From JANYJA01 sp038229055 (GTDB lineage Bacteria > Acidobacteriota > Terriglobia > Bryobacterales > Bryobacteraceae): a stretch of 25,442 nucleotides of DNA. This document shows positions 8,205-15,864 of this stretch, in pieces. Each line of letters begins with the position of its first letter. Position 1 is the first letter of the stretch. The notes beneath the pieces were generated by a model that did no database searches, had not been told where the DNA came from, and saw only the letters and a program-made list of their open reading frames with translations. The DNA lies in contig JBBROU010000076.1 in the NCBI GenBank assembly GCA_038229055.1, positions 1 to 25,442 of the forward strand, written 5' to 3'. Both the position numbers and the translations under genes were made by a program.

Positions 8205-8750
8205 CTAGAGCCCGACGGGCATCAATTGCTTGAGCAAACGGCAATCCACATGGATCCGCCAAGCCTCTCGGGCCAGCGTCTTCTCGTCTTCAGTGATGAC
8301 CGGACAACTATTGCGATGCGCGAGGGCAAGCAAGCCCGTATCAGGAGGGCCGATGAGGGAGATTAACGAAGCTAGGTGTTCGTCAGCTCCGAGCTCAGAA
8401 ATGGAGATTAATCGTTCGTCGACATTCCACTGCTTGACCAGTTCGACACTGAACTCCCAGAAGTTAGAGAGATCGTCGCCCTTAAGGCGCAAGCGATGCT
8501 GGACCAAGCCCTGCAGTTCCCCAATCACGTGGGAGGAAATCAATTTAATGCTGATCGATCTCATCAAATTCATAAATGTTTCTTGGCCCCCAGGTTCCTG
8601 TAGGAGTGGATCGAGCTTGTCGACGAATTTCGCGGGCCGATCGAGTTGTTCATTTACGTAATTGAAATGCAGAATCAGCGCGCTGAACAATATCGACGAG
8701 TCGATGACAGCGATGTGAAGCGTCGGATCAAGCCGCCGGCTTGTTTTCAT
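8205..8750 (-). CDS. PIN-like domain putative ribonuclease
   Basis: A 181-residue protein that resembles the PIN nuclease fold. It has an early strand ending in an acidic residue (HIAVIDSSILFSALI, Asp17), a middle Glu (SSHVIGELQ, Glu78), and a late GPPDTGLLALAH (Asp137) followed by ITEDEKTL (Glu154/Asp155). This is the usual acidic quartet of Mg-dependent PIN RNases. An insert between residues 28 and 70 makes it longer than classic VapC toxins (about 130-140). I preferred the ATG at 8750; a TTG at 8780 is also open and neither has a clear SD. The start overlaps the end of the upstream 303-aa gene by 23 bp, so the two are coupled. GC content is visibly lower than in flanking genes (the 60 bases from 8521 are 35% GC), suggesting transfer. 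A toxin or RNA-processing role is inference. Confidence 0.6.
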   Translation of the reverse strand: MKTSRRLDPTLHIAVIDSSILFSALILHFNYVNEQLDRPAKFVDKLDPLLQEPGGQETFMNLMRSISIKLISSHVIGELQGLVQHRLRLKGDDLSNFWEFSVELVKQWNVDERLISISELGADEHLASLISLIGPPDTGLLALAHRNSCPVITEDEKTLAREAWRIHVDCRLLKQLMPVGL

Positions 8751-9639
8751 CGCCGGTTGTGAGCGGTACGTCGTGACCAAAGGATAGATCGCGACGAAGG
8801 TCCTTTAACGTGCGGATCAGTTCTCTATTGTCGCTTGCAGATTGATCTGCCATTTGAATGGTCACGAGGTATCGTTTCCGCACGCCGGGAAACTGGAGAG
8901 TTGCCAATAGAATCTCTCGATTTCGATTCCAGAACTTTGCAGTGGAATAATATGCGGGTTGGTCCGGGTTGTTCACCACATATTGAGCAATCAGGTTGTA
9001 TCGGTCGGAAGGTGGATAGGCACCAAACACTTCGTAATGTTCCGTAGCCCCCAGTTCCTCAAACTGCTCTGGCGTAAGAAGTGAATCACAGAGCTTCGTG
9101 AACTCGGGATCTGTCGATAACGCCGTGTGTAACGCTATAACTGCGTCGAGTAGACGATCAACGTCTTTGTCGTGCCTTTGAAAGGCTTCCTTCAAAGCGG
9201 GGTTAAGCTCTTCAATCTGTTCCAGATTTGGCCAGACTGAGTATTCGAGCAGTCGTCGAATCGGCCTGATTAGCTCAAACTTTTCCGGACGGAACGAAAA
9301 AGTCAGATTGCGCTTCTGTAAGATCTTGAGTTCCAACTCCAAGGATTGCAGCAATGGGTTAAGAACCGTGTCGAACCATGCGCGAATGATCCGTGGTCCA
9401 ATTCTTGGTTGGAGTTCGATCTGAGCTGATCCTGTCTCGTCCAACTCTCCCAACGCGTCTTCGATCGCCGAACTTGGCAAACCCTCTTGCGACAGCAAAC
9501 TGGTAAGCGCTTCGCGAGTGAACGCGCAAGATTCACCGAATCCACTCTTCTCACCGTGCCTTCCGTTGTCGATTACTGTGTACGTGGTTGAAGTGCCTGG
9601 CGGACTGTCTTCTTTACGTATGTGGAGCAGTCTCAGCAC
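8728..9639 (-). CDS. Unknown 303-aa protein paired with PIN-like nuclease
   Basis: I do not recognise this family. It starts with GTG at 9639, supported by AGGA eight bases upstream. There is no signal peptide and no membrane segment, so it is probably cytosolic. Residues 35-80 (FTREALTSLLSQEGLP, then SAIEDALGELDETGSAQIEL) could be a winged helix. The middle (about 90-200) is helical and charged (LNPLLQSLELELKILQKRNL). The C-terminal third has aromatic/beta character (YYSTAKFWNRNREILL, FPGVRKRYLVTIQMA) and ends in a charged helix. It overlaps the PIN-like gene downstream by 23 bp, and both have lower GC than neighbours. It could be the regulator or antitoxin of the nuclease, or the sensor of a two-gene defence module; nothing in the sequence decides this. 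Confidence 0.7.
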   Translation of the reverse strand: MLRLLHIRKEDSPPGTSTTYTVIDNGRHGEKSGFGESCAFTREALTSLLSQEGLPSSAIEDALGELDETGSAQIELQPRIGPRIIRAWFDTVLNPLLQSLELELKILQKRNLTFSFRPEKFELIRPIRRLLEYSVWPNLEQIEELNPALKEAFQRHDKDVDRLLDAVIALHTALSTDPEFTKLCDSLLTPEQFEELGATEHYEVFGAYPPSDRYNLIAQYVVNNPDQPAYYSTAKFWNRNREILLATLQFPGVRKRYLVTIQMADQSASDNRELIRTLKDLRRDLSFGHDVPLTTGDENKPAA

Positions 9640-9664
9640 GGCGATGATCCTAACACAATCCGCC

Positions 9665-10411
9665 TCACAACCGGTTAATCAAACTCGCCACGTACCCCGC
9701 GCCAAACCCGTTATCGATATTCACCACCGTCACGTTACTCGCGCAGCTATTCAACATCCCCAGCAGCGCCGCTAAACCGTGGAAGCTCGCGCCGTAACCT
9801 ACGCTCGTCGGCACCGCGATCACCGGGCACGACACCATGCCGCCCACAGCGCTCGGAAGTGCGCCTTCCATTCCGGCGCAGACCACCACCACGCGCGCTT
9901 CGAGCAGCCGCCCTCGATTGCTCATCAAGCGGTGGATGCCGGCGACGCCTATGTCGTGAATCGTCTCGACCTCGTTGCCCATCACCTCGGCCGTAATCTG
10001 AGCTTCCTCGGCCACGGGGATGTCGCTGGTGCCGGCGCACACCACGGCGATCTTGCCTTTGCCGTGAACTTTCTTCTCGCCCCAGAATCGAATTGCGCCC
10101 GAGAGCGGAAAATATTCGCCGCCACGGATCTCCTGCTCCACCACAGCCGCAGTCTCCGGAGTGGCGCGGGTGATCAGCACGTTGGGAGCGTGATCCAGCA
10201 GCCGCGAGGCAATCGCGACCACCTGACCCGGTGTCTTGCCCAGCGCGAACACCACCTCCGGCATGCCATGGCGCAACGCCCGGTGGTGGTCGAGCTTCGC
10301 GAACCCGAGATCTTCAAACGGCAGGTGCCGGACCCGCTCGAGCGCGCTATCGATATCCACTGCTCCTTCGCGCACCTGCACTAACAAGCCGCGAAGTTGG
10401 TCTTCCGTCAT
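9665..10411 (-). CDS. larB: LarB, pyridinium-3,5-biscarboxylic acid mononucleotide synthase
   Basis: A 248-residue protein of the LarB family, related to the PurE-type AIR carboxylases. LarB carboxylates and hydrolyses nicotinic acid adenine dinucleotide in the first step of nickel-pincer nucleotide synthesis, the cofactor of lactate racemase and other LarA-type enzymes. Family motifs seen: the N-terminal helical region with FAKLDHHRALRHGMPEVVFA (38-57), then the PurE-like core with CAGTSDIPVAEEA (125-137), HDIGVAGIHRL, CAGMEGALPSAVGGMV (178-193), PTSVGYG and NIDNGFGAG. Its length is normal for the family. LarC, LarE and LarA are not in the window. It lies 14 bp downstream of the DUF192 lipoprotein gene on the same strand. 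Confidence 0.92.
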   Translation of the reverse strand: MTEDQLRGLLVQVREGAVDIDSALERVRHLPFEDLGFAKLDHHRALRHGMPEVVFALGKTPGQVVAIASRLLDHAPNVLITRATPETAAVVEQEIRGGEYFPLSGAIRFWGEKKVHGKGKIAVVCAGTSDIPVAEEAQITAEVMGNEVETIHDIGVAGIHRLMSNRGRLLEARVVVVCAGMEGALPSAVGGMVSCPVIAVPTSVGYGASFHGLAALLGMLNSCASNVTVVNIDNGFGAGYVASLINRL

Positions 10412-10425
10412 CTGTGCTTAGGCTA

Positions 10426-10875
10426 TCAGAAGGCGATCCGCTTCCCGACGTCAACCGCGTGCTTGCGCGCCTCGCCCGAACCCAGTTCCAGCACATACTG
10501 CGCCGGAAAATGCCCGCCGTAAGTCGGGCAGTCCCGCGGCTGCGCCTGGCAGGGCGGAGTGTTCCCGGAGATCTCGACCACCTGATGCGCTGGGTCCATC
10601 CAAATTATGTCGAGCGGAATCCGGCAGTTGTGCATCCAATAGGCGATGGTGCCCGGAGCGCTGTGGATGAAGAGCATGCCGCGGTCGGAAGCCAGCGAAT
10701 CGCGAAACATCATGCCGCGCGTCATTTCCTCATTCGTGATTCTCACTTCGGCCAGGATGACCGCGCCATCGGGGAGTGTGACCGGCCGCAGCGAGGCGGA
10801 TTGATAGCTATCCTCTTTCTGAGCGCACCCCGTGAAAAGGAGCGCAGTTACTAACAGAGGGCCGATCTGGCGCAT
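10426..10875 (-). CDS. DUF192 family lipoprotein
   Basis: A 149-residue protein from the ATG at 10875, with a lipoprotein signal (MRQIGPLLVTALLFTGC, lipobox FTGC, Cys17). The mature part matches DUF192: VRITNEEMTRGMMFRD, then MLFIHSAPGTIAYWMHNCRI, PLDIIWMD and a final GKRIAF. The family is widespread and compact, of unknown function, and usually envelope-located. I chose the inner ATG because it places the lipobox correctly; an ATG at 10911 would add 12 residues in front of the signal peptide. The gene is divergent from mqnP with a 41-bp gap and precedes larB by 14 bp. A functional link to larB is not evident. Confidence 0.85.
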   Translation of the reverse strand: MRQIGPLLVTALLFTGCAQKEDSYQSASLRPVTLPDGAVILAEVRITNEEMTRGMMFRDSLASDRGMLFIHSAPGTIAYWMHNCRIPLDIIWMDPAHQVVEISGNTPPCQAQPRDCPTYGGHFPAQYVLELGSGEARKHAVDVGKRIAF

Positions 10876-10916
10876 GCAGTAAAATGGTAGCTGTTTCCCC
10901 TCCGAATTCACATTTT

Positions 10917-11801
10917 ATGTTTTGGAAACGCCTACGCCTCACGCTCGAAATGATCAAGTTCGAGCACTCCATATTTGCGCTGCCGTTCGCGCTCACGGGC
11001 GCATTGCTGGCATTTCGCCAGAGCGGATTTACGGGCGTGGCGTTCGGGCGAGTCGTGTTTTGGATCGTCATTGCGATGGTAGGCGCGCGCTCTGCTGCGA
11101 TGGCTTTCAATCGCCTGGTCGATGCCGAGATCGACGCCCGCAACCCTCGCACGCAGTACCGCCACATACCGGCGCGCCTGCTGTCGAGAGGCTTTGGATG
11201 GGGATTCGTCGCCGCCTCATCGCTGGTGTTTCTGCTGGCGGCCCGCGCGCTCAATCCGCTCTGTTTCTATTTAGCGCCGCTGGCCCTCGGAATTATCTTT
11301 CTCTACTCTTTCACCAAACGATTCACGTCGCTTTCGCATCTGGTTCTCGGATTCTCGCTCGGTATCGCGCCCGCCGCCGCCTGGATCGCGGTCCGGGGAT
11401 CGCTCGACCCGCGCATCTTGCTGCTCACGGCCGCGGTGATGTTTTGGACTTCCGGCTTCGACGTGATCTATGCCTGCCAGGACTACGAATTCGATTCGCG
11501 CGAAAGTCTCTTCAGCATCCCGCGCCGTCTTGGTCTTGCGAATGCGCTCTTGGTGGCGCGATTGCTGCACGTTGCCATGATCATGTGCCTGGTCGCGCTT
11601 GTACTCGTTCTTCATCTCAACTTACTCAGTCTTGCTGGAATCGCAGCCGTGGCGATGCTCTTGATTTACGAACACCGCCTGGTGAAACCGGATGATTTCT
11701 CGCGCGTAAATGCCGCGTTCTTCACCATGAATGGATGGGTCAGCGTGTTATTCTTTGTCTTCTGGGCCGCTGACATCCTCCTGTTGCGAACTCGCGCGTA
11801 A
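10917..11801 (+). CDS. mqnP: UbiA-family prenyltransferase, MqnP-like
   Basis: A 294-residue integral-membrane prenyltransferase with about eight or nine hydrophobic segments. The first Asp motif region is AMAFNRLVDAEIDARNPRT and the second is DVIYACQDYEFDSRE, the two Mg-diphosphate sites of the UbiA superfamily. The opening MFWKRLRLTLEMIKFEHSIF is typical of the MenA/UbiA-like enzymes of the futalosine route (MqnP), which prenylate 1,4-dihydroxy-6-naphthoate or a relative. The assignment to menaquinone rather than ubiquinone rests on the neighbour: aminofutalosine synthase starts 7 bp after its stop. ATG at 10917 fits the family; no good SD is present. An upstream in-frame ATG at 10884 is less likely. 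Confidence 0.87.
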   Translation: MFWKRLRLTLEMIKFEHSIFALPFALTGALLAFRQSGFTGVAFGRVVFWIVIAMVGARSAAMAFNRLVDAEIDARNPRTQYRHIPARLLSRGFGWGFVAASSLVFLLAARALNPLCFYLAPLALGIIFLYSFTKRFTSLSHLVLGFSLGIAPAAAWIAVRGSLDPRILLLTAAVMFWTSGFDVIYACQDYEFDSRESLFSIPRRLGLANALLVARLLHVAMIMCLVALVLVLHLNLLSLAGIAAVAMLLIYEHRLVKPDDFSRVNAAFFTMNGWVSVLFFVFWAADILLLRTRA

Positions 11802-11808
11802 AAAGCCT

Positions 11809-12927
11809 ATGCAAGTGTTTATCGAAGATCCCCGGCTGCGTCCGGTGCGCGAAAAAGTGGAATCGGGCGAGCGCCTGTCGCATGATGACGGCGTGGCGCT
11901 GTATCGCAGCTCGGATATCCTGGCAATCGGCTATCTCGCGAACATCGTGCGCGAGCGCCTCCATGGCGACACCACTTATTTCAACGTCAATCGCCACATC
12001 AATCCGACTGATGTCTGCGTCGCGAGCTGCCGCCTGTGCGCATTCGGCAAGCAGAAGCGTGATCCCAATTCCTACACCATGTCGCTCGAGCAGGTCTGGG
12101 AGACGGCGGGGATCGGGTACAGCGAAGCCGTCACCGAGTTCCACATTGTGGGCGGCCTGCATCCCGAGCTGAGTCTGGATTGGTTTTGCCAGATGCTGCG
12201 CGGCCTGAAAGAGCGCTTTCCGCAGGTGCATTTGAAGGCGTTCACCATGGTCGAGATCGGATATCTCGCCAAGCGCGCGCGCATCTCCCTTCGCGAAACG
12301 CTGGAACGTCTGCGCGACGCCGGAATGGATTCTCTCCCCGGCGGCGGAGCGGAGATCTTCCGCGACAGTGTGCGCCGCGTGATCTGCGATCACAAGCTTT
12401 CTGGAGATGAGTGGCTGGAAACGGCGCGTATCGCGCACGAGCTTGGGCTGCATTCGAACTGCACCATGCTCTACGGGCATATCGAAAATGACGATGACCG
12501 CGTGGATCATTTGGAGCGCCTGCGAAGCTTGCAGGACGACACGCAAGGCTTCCAGACGTTCATCCCGCTAGCATTTCATCCCGACAACACAGCGCTGCGC
12601 CACATCGACAAGACCACCGGATTTCTCGATCTTAAGAACATTGCGGTGTCGCGTTTGATGCTCGACAATATTCCGCACATCAAGGCGTACTGGATCATGA
12701 TGACGCCGAAGATCGCGCAGATCGCCTTGCGCTTCGGCGCCGACGACATCGACGGCACCGTGACGGAAGAAAAGATTTATCACGATGCCGGCGCAACCAC
12801 CAGCCAGAATTTGCGGCGCAGCGATTTGCTCCAGTTGATTCGCAAAGCAGGGCGCGTACCGCTGGAACGCGACACACTCTACCGGCCTGTCACTCGCTCG
12901 GAAACGGCGTTTACCGTATTGGTTTAA
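11809..12927 (+). CDS. mqnE: Aminofutalosine synthase MqnE (radical SAM)
   Basis: A 372-residue radical SAM enzyme. The cluster-binding motif is Cys70-x3-Cys74-x2-Cys77 in DVCVASCRLCAFG. It is followed by the TIM-barrel signatures EFHIVGGLHPELSLDWFC, HLKAFTMVEIGYLAKR and SLPGGGAEIF, then FQTFIPLAFHP, which fit MqnE rather than the related cyclase MqnC. MqnE adds an adenosyl radical to 3-((1-carboxyvinyl)oxy)benzoate to give aminofutalosine in menaquinone synthesis. It is cotranscribed with mqnP (7-bp gap). MqnA, B, C and D are not in the window. The 3' end overlaps the convergent gene: the forward TAA and reverse TAA share the TTAA at 12924-12927. Confidence 0.93.
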   Translation: MQVFIEDPRLRPVREKVESGERLSHDDGVALYRSSDILAIGYLANIVRERLHGDTTYFNVNRHINPTDVCVASCRLCAFGKQKRDPNSYTMSLEQVWETAGIGYSEAVTEFHIVGGLHPELSLDWFCQMLRGLKERFPQVHLKAFTMVEIGYLAKRARISLRETLERLRDAGMDSLPGGGAEIFRDSVRRVICDHKLSGDEWLETARIAHELGLHSNCTMLYGHIENDDDRVDHLERLRSLQDDTQGFQTFIPLAFHPDNTALRHIDKTTGFLDLKNIAVSRLMLDNIPHIKAYWIMMTPKIAQIALRFGADDIDGTVTEEKIYHDAGATTSQNLRRSDLLQLIRKAGRVPLERDTLYRPVTRSETAFTVLV

Positions 12928-13712
12928 GGTACGGCCAGCGGCGCGGCGGCTTCCGCTCCCAGCCCGGCGTAAGTCTCTTTGACCTTCACCACTTTGCTGC
13001 CGCTGAAAGTGACGAAGACGATTCGTCCCGGCGGCCTGCCGTAGATCCAGTCCTCGAGCTCATCGCCGTCCTTGGTTTCGCGCTGTTTGTGTTCCGGGCG
13101 GCCCATCGCGAGCAGCACCTGATCCTTATCCATCCCCTTTTCGGCGCGCTTCTCGGCAATCGCCTTCTTCACTTCAGGTGCCAGCGTCTCCGAGTAGAGC
13201 TGAGTTGCGGAATGCTTGTCGAAGTCGAAAATCGGGGCGAGCATCTTCTTCACGTCAGCCGACGTCATGGAAGTCAACGGCTGGTGAAATTCGAGCACGA
13301 TGTTCGTCCCCGTGCTGGCGTTGCCGGTGCCGTTCGAGACCGGCCCCGTGCGACTGCCCATGCCGACCTCCACGTGGTCGTACCAGTGCCGCCCGCTCTT
13401 CACGCCGCCATTGATTTCGAGCAGAATGTCTTCATCCTGAAGCGTGACTTTCGTGATCTGGACCAGGTCGCCGACGCGCGCCGCCGGGCCGAACGTGCGC
13501 GCAACCTCGGCCCACTGCTTGGAGTCGTACTTACCCGTGGATTCGAACTCCAGCGGCTTCTTCGACCGCGGAAGAAGTCCTTTTACGGTCGCGTACTCGG
13601 ATGAAAGCCCGCGCACCAATTCGACGCGCTCGTCCAGGGTCAGTTTTTCGGCCGCTTGAGCGAACGGTGAAACGGAAATCGCAAAGATCGCCACAAGTGA
13701 ACACCATCTCAT
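12924..13712 (-). CDS. Secreted protein with BamE/SmpA-like C-terminal region
   Basis: A 262-residue protein with a Sec signal peptide (MRWCSLVAIFAISVSPFAQA, cleaved before AEKLTLDERV). Residues 25-55 are a helical stretch (DERVELVRGLSSEYATVKGL). The middle resembles a beta domain (DLVQITKVTLQDEDILLEI). The region KGMDKDQVLLAMGRPEHKQR followed by DWIYGRPPGRIVFVTFSGSK looks like the BamE/SmpA fold found in outer-membrane proteins. Its function is unknown. ATG at 13712 is supported by GGAGGA six bases upstream and lies in an ATGA overlap with the CPBP gene stop, so the two genes are translationally coupled. The frame stays open to 14180 upstream only as a shadow of the CPBP gene. Confidence 0.75.
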   Translation of the reverse strand: MRWCSLVAIFAISVSPFAQAAEKLTLDERVELVRGLSSEYATVKGLLPRSKKPLEFESTGKYDSKQWAEVARTFGPAARVGDLVQITKVTLQDEDILLEINGGVKSGRHWYDHVEVGMGSRTGPVSNGTGNASTGTNIVLEFHQPLTSMTSADVKKMLAPIFDFDKHSATQLYSETLAPEVKKAIAEKRAEKGMDKDQVLLAMGRPEHKQRETKDGDELEDWIYGRPPGRIVFVTFSGSKVVKVKETYAGLGAEAAAPLAVP

Positions 13713-14557
13713 GGGAGTTCCTCCTCCGGCGCCTCGAGCAAAAATGCGTGCTGCGGCTGAAAAGGGAACTTCCATAGAAAGAATCCGAGCAGCAGTAACA
13801 CAGCCGAAGTCAAGATACTTGCCTCCGGACCGTACGCCCCGCCGCTCCAAAGGCTTCCGACGTTCCACGTCATCTCGTAACCCGTTACCCTCATTGTAAG
13901 CCCGCTCAAATTGACGCCGAACAGCGGCAGCGCCAGGTTCCACCCGAAGTGCAGGCCGCATGGGAGCCATAGATCGCGGCTGCGCCAGAACGCGTAACCG
14001 AAGAGCATGCCGAAGCCGGCGGTGTTGACCAGTCCTAGATTCGACACGTTGGGATTGAAGGCGTGGCCGGCGGCGAACAACACGCCAACTGGCAAAATCG
14101 TGGCGAACGGTCCGAAGTTTCGCAGAAGAATTTGAAATGCGTAACCGTGGAACAGCAGTTCCTCCCCGGCAGCACCGCACATCAGGAGAATCGGCACGAA
14201 CAGCATGGTGCGCCAGTTTGCGTTAGAGTCTTTTGAGGCCGTGAAACTCGCCGCACGAAAAATCAGCGGGCCGGTCAACACCATCGCCGCACAAACGAGT
14301 CCGGCGATGGCTCCGACCAGCGCGTGACGTCCCGCTTCGCGATTCCAATGCAGGCCGACGTCGGTCAGGCCGCGGCTCTCGTAGATGCGCATGCACAAGC
14401 TGTTCGCGACCGCCGCCGCGATGAGCGCCGTTATAAGAATGCCCACAATTTCGCGGCCAAGCCAGAGCAGCAGAGGCCCCAGCAGCGATGCGGTTAAGAA
14501 GTAGAACAGTAAGTAAAGGCCGACCTGCAGAGCGATACGGAGCGGGTCCCTCGTCAT
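13709..14557 (-). CDS. CPBP family intramembrane metalloprotease
   Basis: A 282-residue membrane protein with about seven or eight hydrophobic segments and the CPBP (Abi/CAAX-like) motifs. These are Glu132-Glu133 in GEELLFHGYAF, His165 in LFAAGHAF, and His203 with Asn207 in GLHFGWNLAL. These residues form the proposed catalytic/metal site of the family, which includes Rce1-like prenyl-protein endopeptidases and bacterial proteins of mostly unknown role. EELLFHG has His where many members have Arg (EExxxR). The gene follows the GHMP kinase by 18 bp and overlaps the secreted BamE-like gene by 4 bp, so all three form one reverse-strand operon. The substrate is unknown; the coupled secreted protein is a candidate partner. 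Confidence 0.85.
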   Translation of the reverse strand: MTRDPLRIALQVGLYLLFYFLTASLLGPLLLWLGREIVGILITALIAAAVANSLCMRIYESRGLTDVGLHWNREAGRHALVGAIAGLVCAAMVLTGPLIFRAASFTASKDSNANWRTMLFVPILLMCGAAGEELLFHGYAFQILLRNFGPFATILPVGVLFAAGHAFNPNVSNLGLVNTAGFGMLFGYAFWRSRDLWLPCGLHFGWNLALPLFGVNLSGLTMRVTGYEMTWNVGSLWSGGAYGPEASILTSAVLLLLGFFLWKFPFQPQHAFLLEAPEEELP

Positions 14558-14575
14558 TGAACGCTCATTGCACGC

Positions 14576-15574
14576 TCAGGCGACTTTGACGCCCTTCAGT
14601 GCGACGCGCGTCGGCAGCACGGTTGCGCCTTCTTTCTCGATGACGGCCGCAACGCGTTCGCGCGCATCCGGCTCGACCAGGAAAAAGACGCAGCCTCCGC
14701 CACCGGCTCCGCAGACCTTCGCACCCGTCGATCCAGCACGGCGTGTGCCTGCAATCAACCGGTCGATCAGAGGCGTCGAGATTCCCGGAGCGTTCTTGCG
14801 GCGGTGGCTCCATTCCTCGCGCAACAGGCGCGCCGTTTCCACCCAATCGGCTTTCTCGAGCGCGGCGCGCATAGCGTTCGCGATGGCGGCAATCCGGTCG
14901 AAATTCCGGTGCACCGCGCGGTCGTTGTCGATGTGCGCCTTCATCACTTCCCAATTGTTGATGCCGGAGTTCCGCGGCTCGCCGGTGTAGGCCAGCACGA
15001 ATCGCGAATTCAGTTCTTCCGGATCGAGCGCCAGGGACTTGCGCTGAATGCCCGCCTCATTCAACTCGATCGCCGAGATGCCGCCGTACATCGCCGGATA
15101 GTAATCCTGGCAACCGGTCGGCACGCGGATGATCTGCGCCTCCACATTCTGCGCGATCTCACGAATCTTCTCGATGGAGTAGCCGGAGCGCGTGAGCCGG
15201 TTTAGGGCCGACGCGACGGTGATGATTAGAGACGACGATCCCGAGATACCGGCACCCGCGGGTGCTTCGGAATCCGTCGAGAGCTCGATGCCGGATTCGG
15301 GTGCGAAGAATTTGACCACGTGAGCCAGCAGAGCCAGGCGGTAGCTCTTGGCGGCACGCAATTCGCCCAGCGACGCGAATGTTTCCTCGCGCGCCAGATC
15401 GCGAGATCGCAGAACGATACCAGCGTCATCGCGAGTTTCCAAAACGCAACTGGTGTAGCGATTGACCGCGAAATTTACGGTGACCGCGTGGGCGTGAAAA
15501 AGATAAAGAGGCCAGATGTCGAGCGTGCCGCCGGCCAGATCGACTCGGCACGGGGCCTTCGCGGTTATGCGCAT
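14576..15574 (-). CDS. GHMP-family sugar kinase (HddA/fucokinase-like)
   Basis: A 332-residue GHMP kinase. Motif 1 is near the N-terminus (APCRVDLAGGTLDIWPLY). Motif 2, the ATP phosphate loop, is APAGAGISGSSSL (104-116). A catalytic acid probably lies in PTGCQDYYPAMYGG (Asp157), and motif 3 is GAKVCGAGGGGCVFF (284-298). The N-terminal GGTLDIWP pattern and length are closest to the D-glycero-D-manno-heptose 7-phosphate kinase / L-fucokinase group rather than galactokinase, which points to activated-sugar supply for envelope glycans. The ATG at 15574 is chosen by family fit; the frame is open further upstream without a credible start. It is divergent from the acyl-carrier operon with a 54-bp gap. 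Confidence 0.82.
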   Translation of the reverse strand: MRITAKAPCRVDLAGGTLDIWPLYLFHAHAVTVNFAVNRYTSCVLETRDDAGIVLRSRDLAREETFASLGELRAAKSYRLALLAHVVKFFAPESGIELSTDSEAPAGAGISGSSSLIITVASALNRLTRSGYSIEKIREIAQNVEAQIIRVPTGCQDYYPAMYGGISAIELNEAGIQRKSLALDPEELNSRFVLAYTGEPRNSGINNWEVMKAHIDNDRAVHRNFDRIAAIANAMRAALEKADWVETARLLREEWSHRRKNAPGISTPLIDRLIAGTRRAGSTGAKVCGAGGGGCVFFLVEPDARERVAAVIEKEGATVLPTRVALKGVKVA

Positions 15575-15584
15575 GAAGTCACGA

Positions 15585-15613
15585 GTAACATAGCATAATC
15601 GACTCGTTATGAT
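15585..15613 (+). promoter_or_regulatory. Candidate promoter of the acyl-carrier/FkbH operon
   Basis: The 54-bp divergent gap contains GTAACA (15585-15590; four of six against TTGACA), a 17-bp spacer and TATGAT (15608-15613; five of six against TATAAT) on the plus strand. The -10 ends 15 bases before the ATG of the first acyl carrier protein gene, giving a very short leader. The spacing is ideal for a housekeeping sigma factor, but the match was found by eye only. Confidence 0.4.
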
Positions 15614-15628
15614 AGAGCTTGATCCCGC

Positions 15629-15862
15629 ATGACAAAAGAGCAGTTTCTTGAAGAGTTTTCCAACTGCCTGGGGGTGGAACCCGGCGAAGTTTCCGAACAT
15701 ACCGAACTGGCGACACTCGACGCATGGGACTCAGTGGCTTACCTTGCGACCATGGTGATGATCGATGACAAGCTGGGCGTTGCGATCACGCCCGACACGC
15801 TGGTCGGCGCGAAAACTGTGCGCGACATCATGTCGGCCGCGGGCCCGGGGCTTCAAGGATAG
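15629..15862 (+). CDS. Acyl carrier protein 1
   Basis: A 77-residue acyl carrier protein. Helix 1 is KEQFLEEFSNCLGV. The phosphopantetheine serine is Ser35 in LDAWDSVAYLATM, the DS motif at the start of helix 2. Helix 3/4 follows as TPDTLVGAKTVRDIM. Ser35 is followed by Val rather than the Leu usual in fatty-acid ACPs, which suits a dedicated secondary-pathway carrier. It is first in a six-gene operon; the ketosynthase gene starts 2 bp after its stop. It needs a 4'-phosphopantetheinyl transferase from elsewhere in the genome. Which acyl group it carries is unknown. Confidence 0.88.
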   Translation: MTKEQFLEEFSNCLGVEPGEVSEHTELATLDAWDSVAYLATMVMIDDKLGVAITPDTLVGAKTVRDIMSAAGPGLQG

Positions 15863-15864
15863 CG

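Noticed and set aside
13713..14180. N-terminal extension of the secreted BamE-like protein to 418 aa
   Set aside because: It lies inside the CPBP protease gene in another frame, whereas a signal peptide and GGAGGA SD mark the start at 13712.
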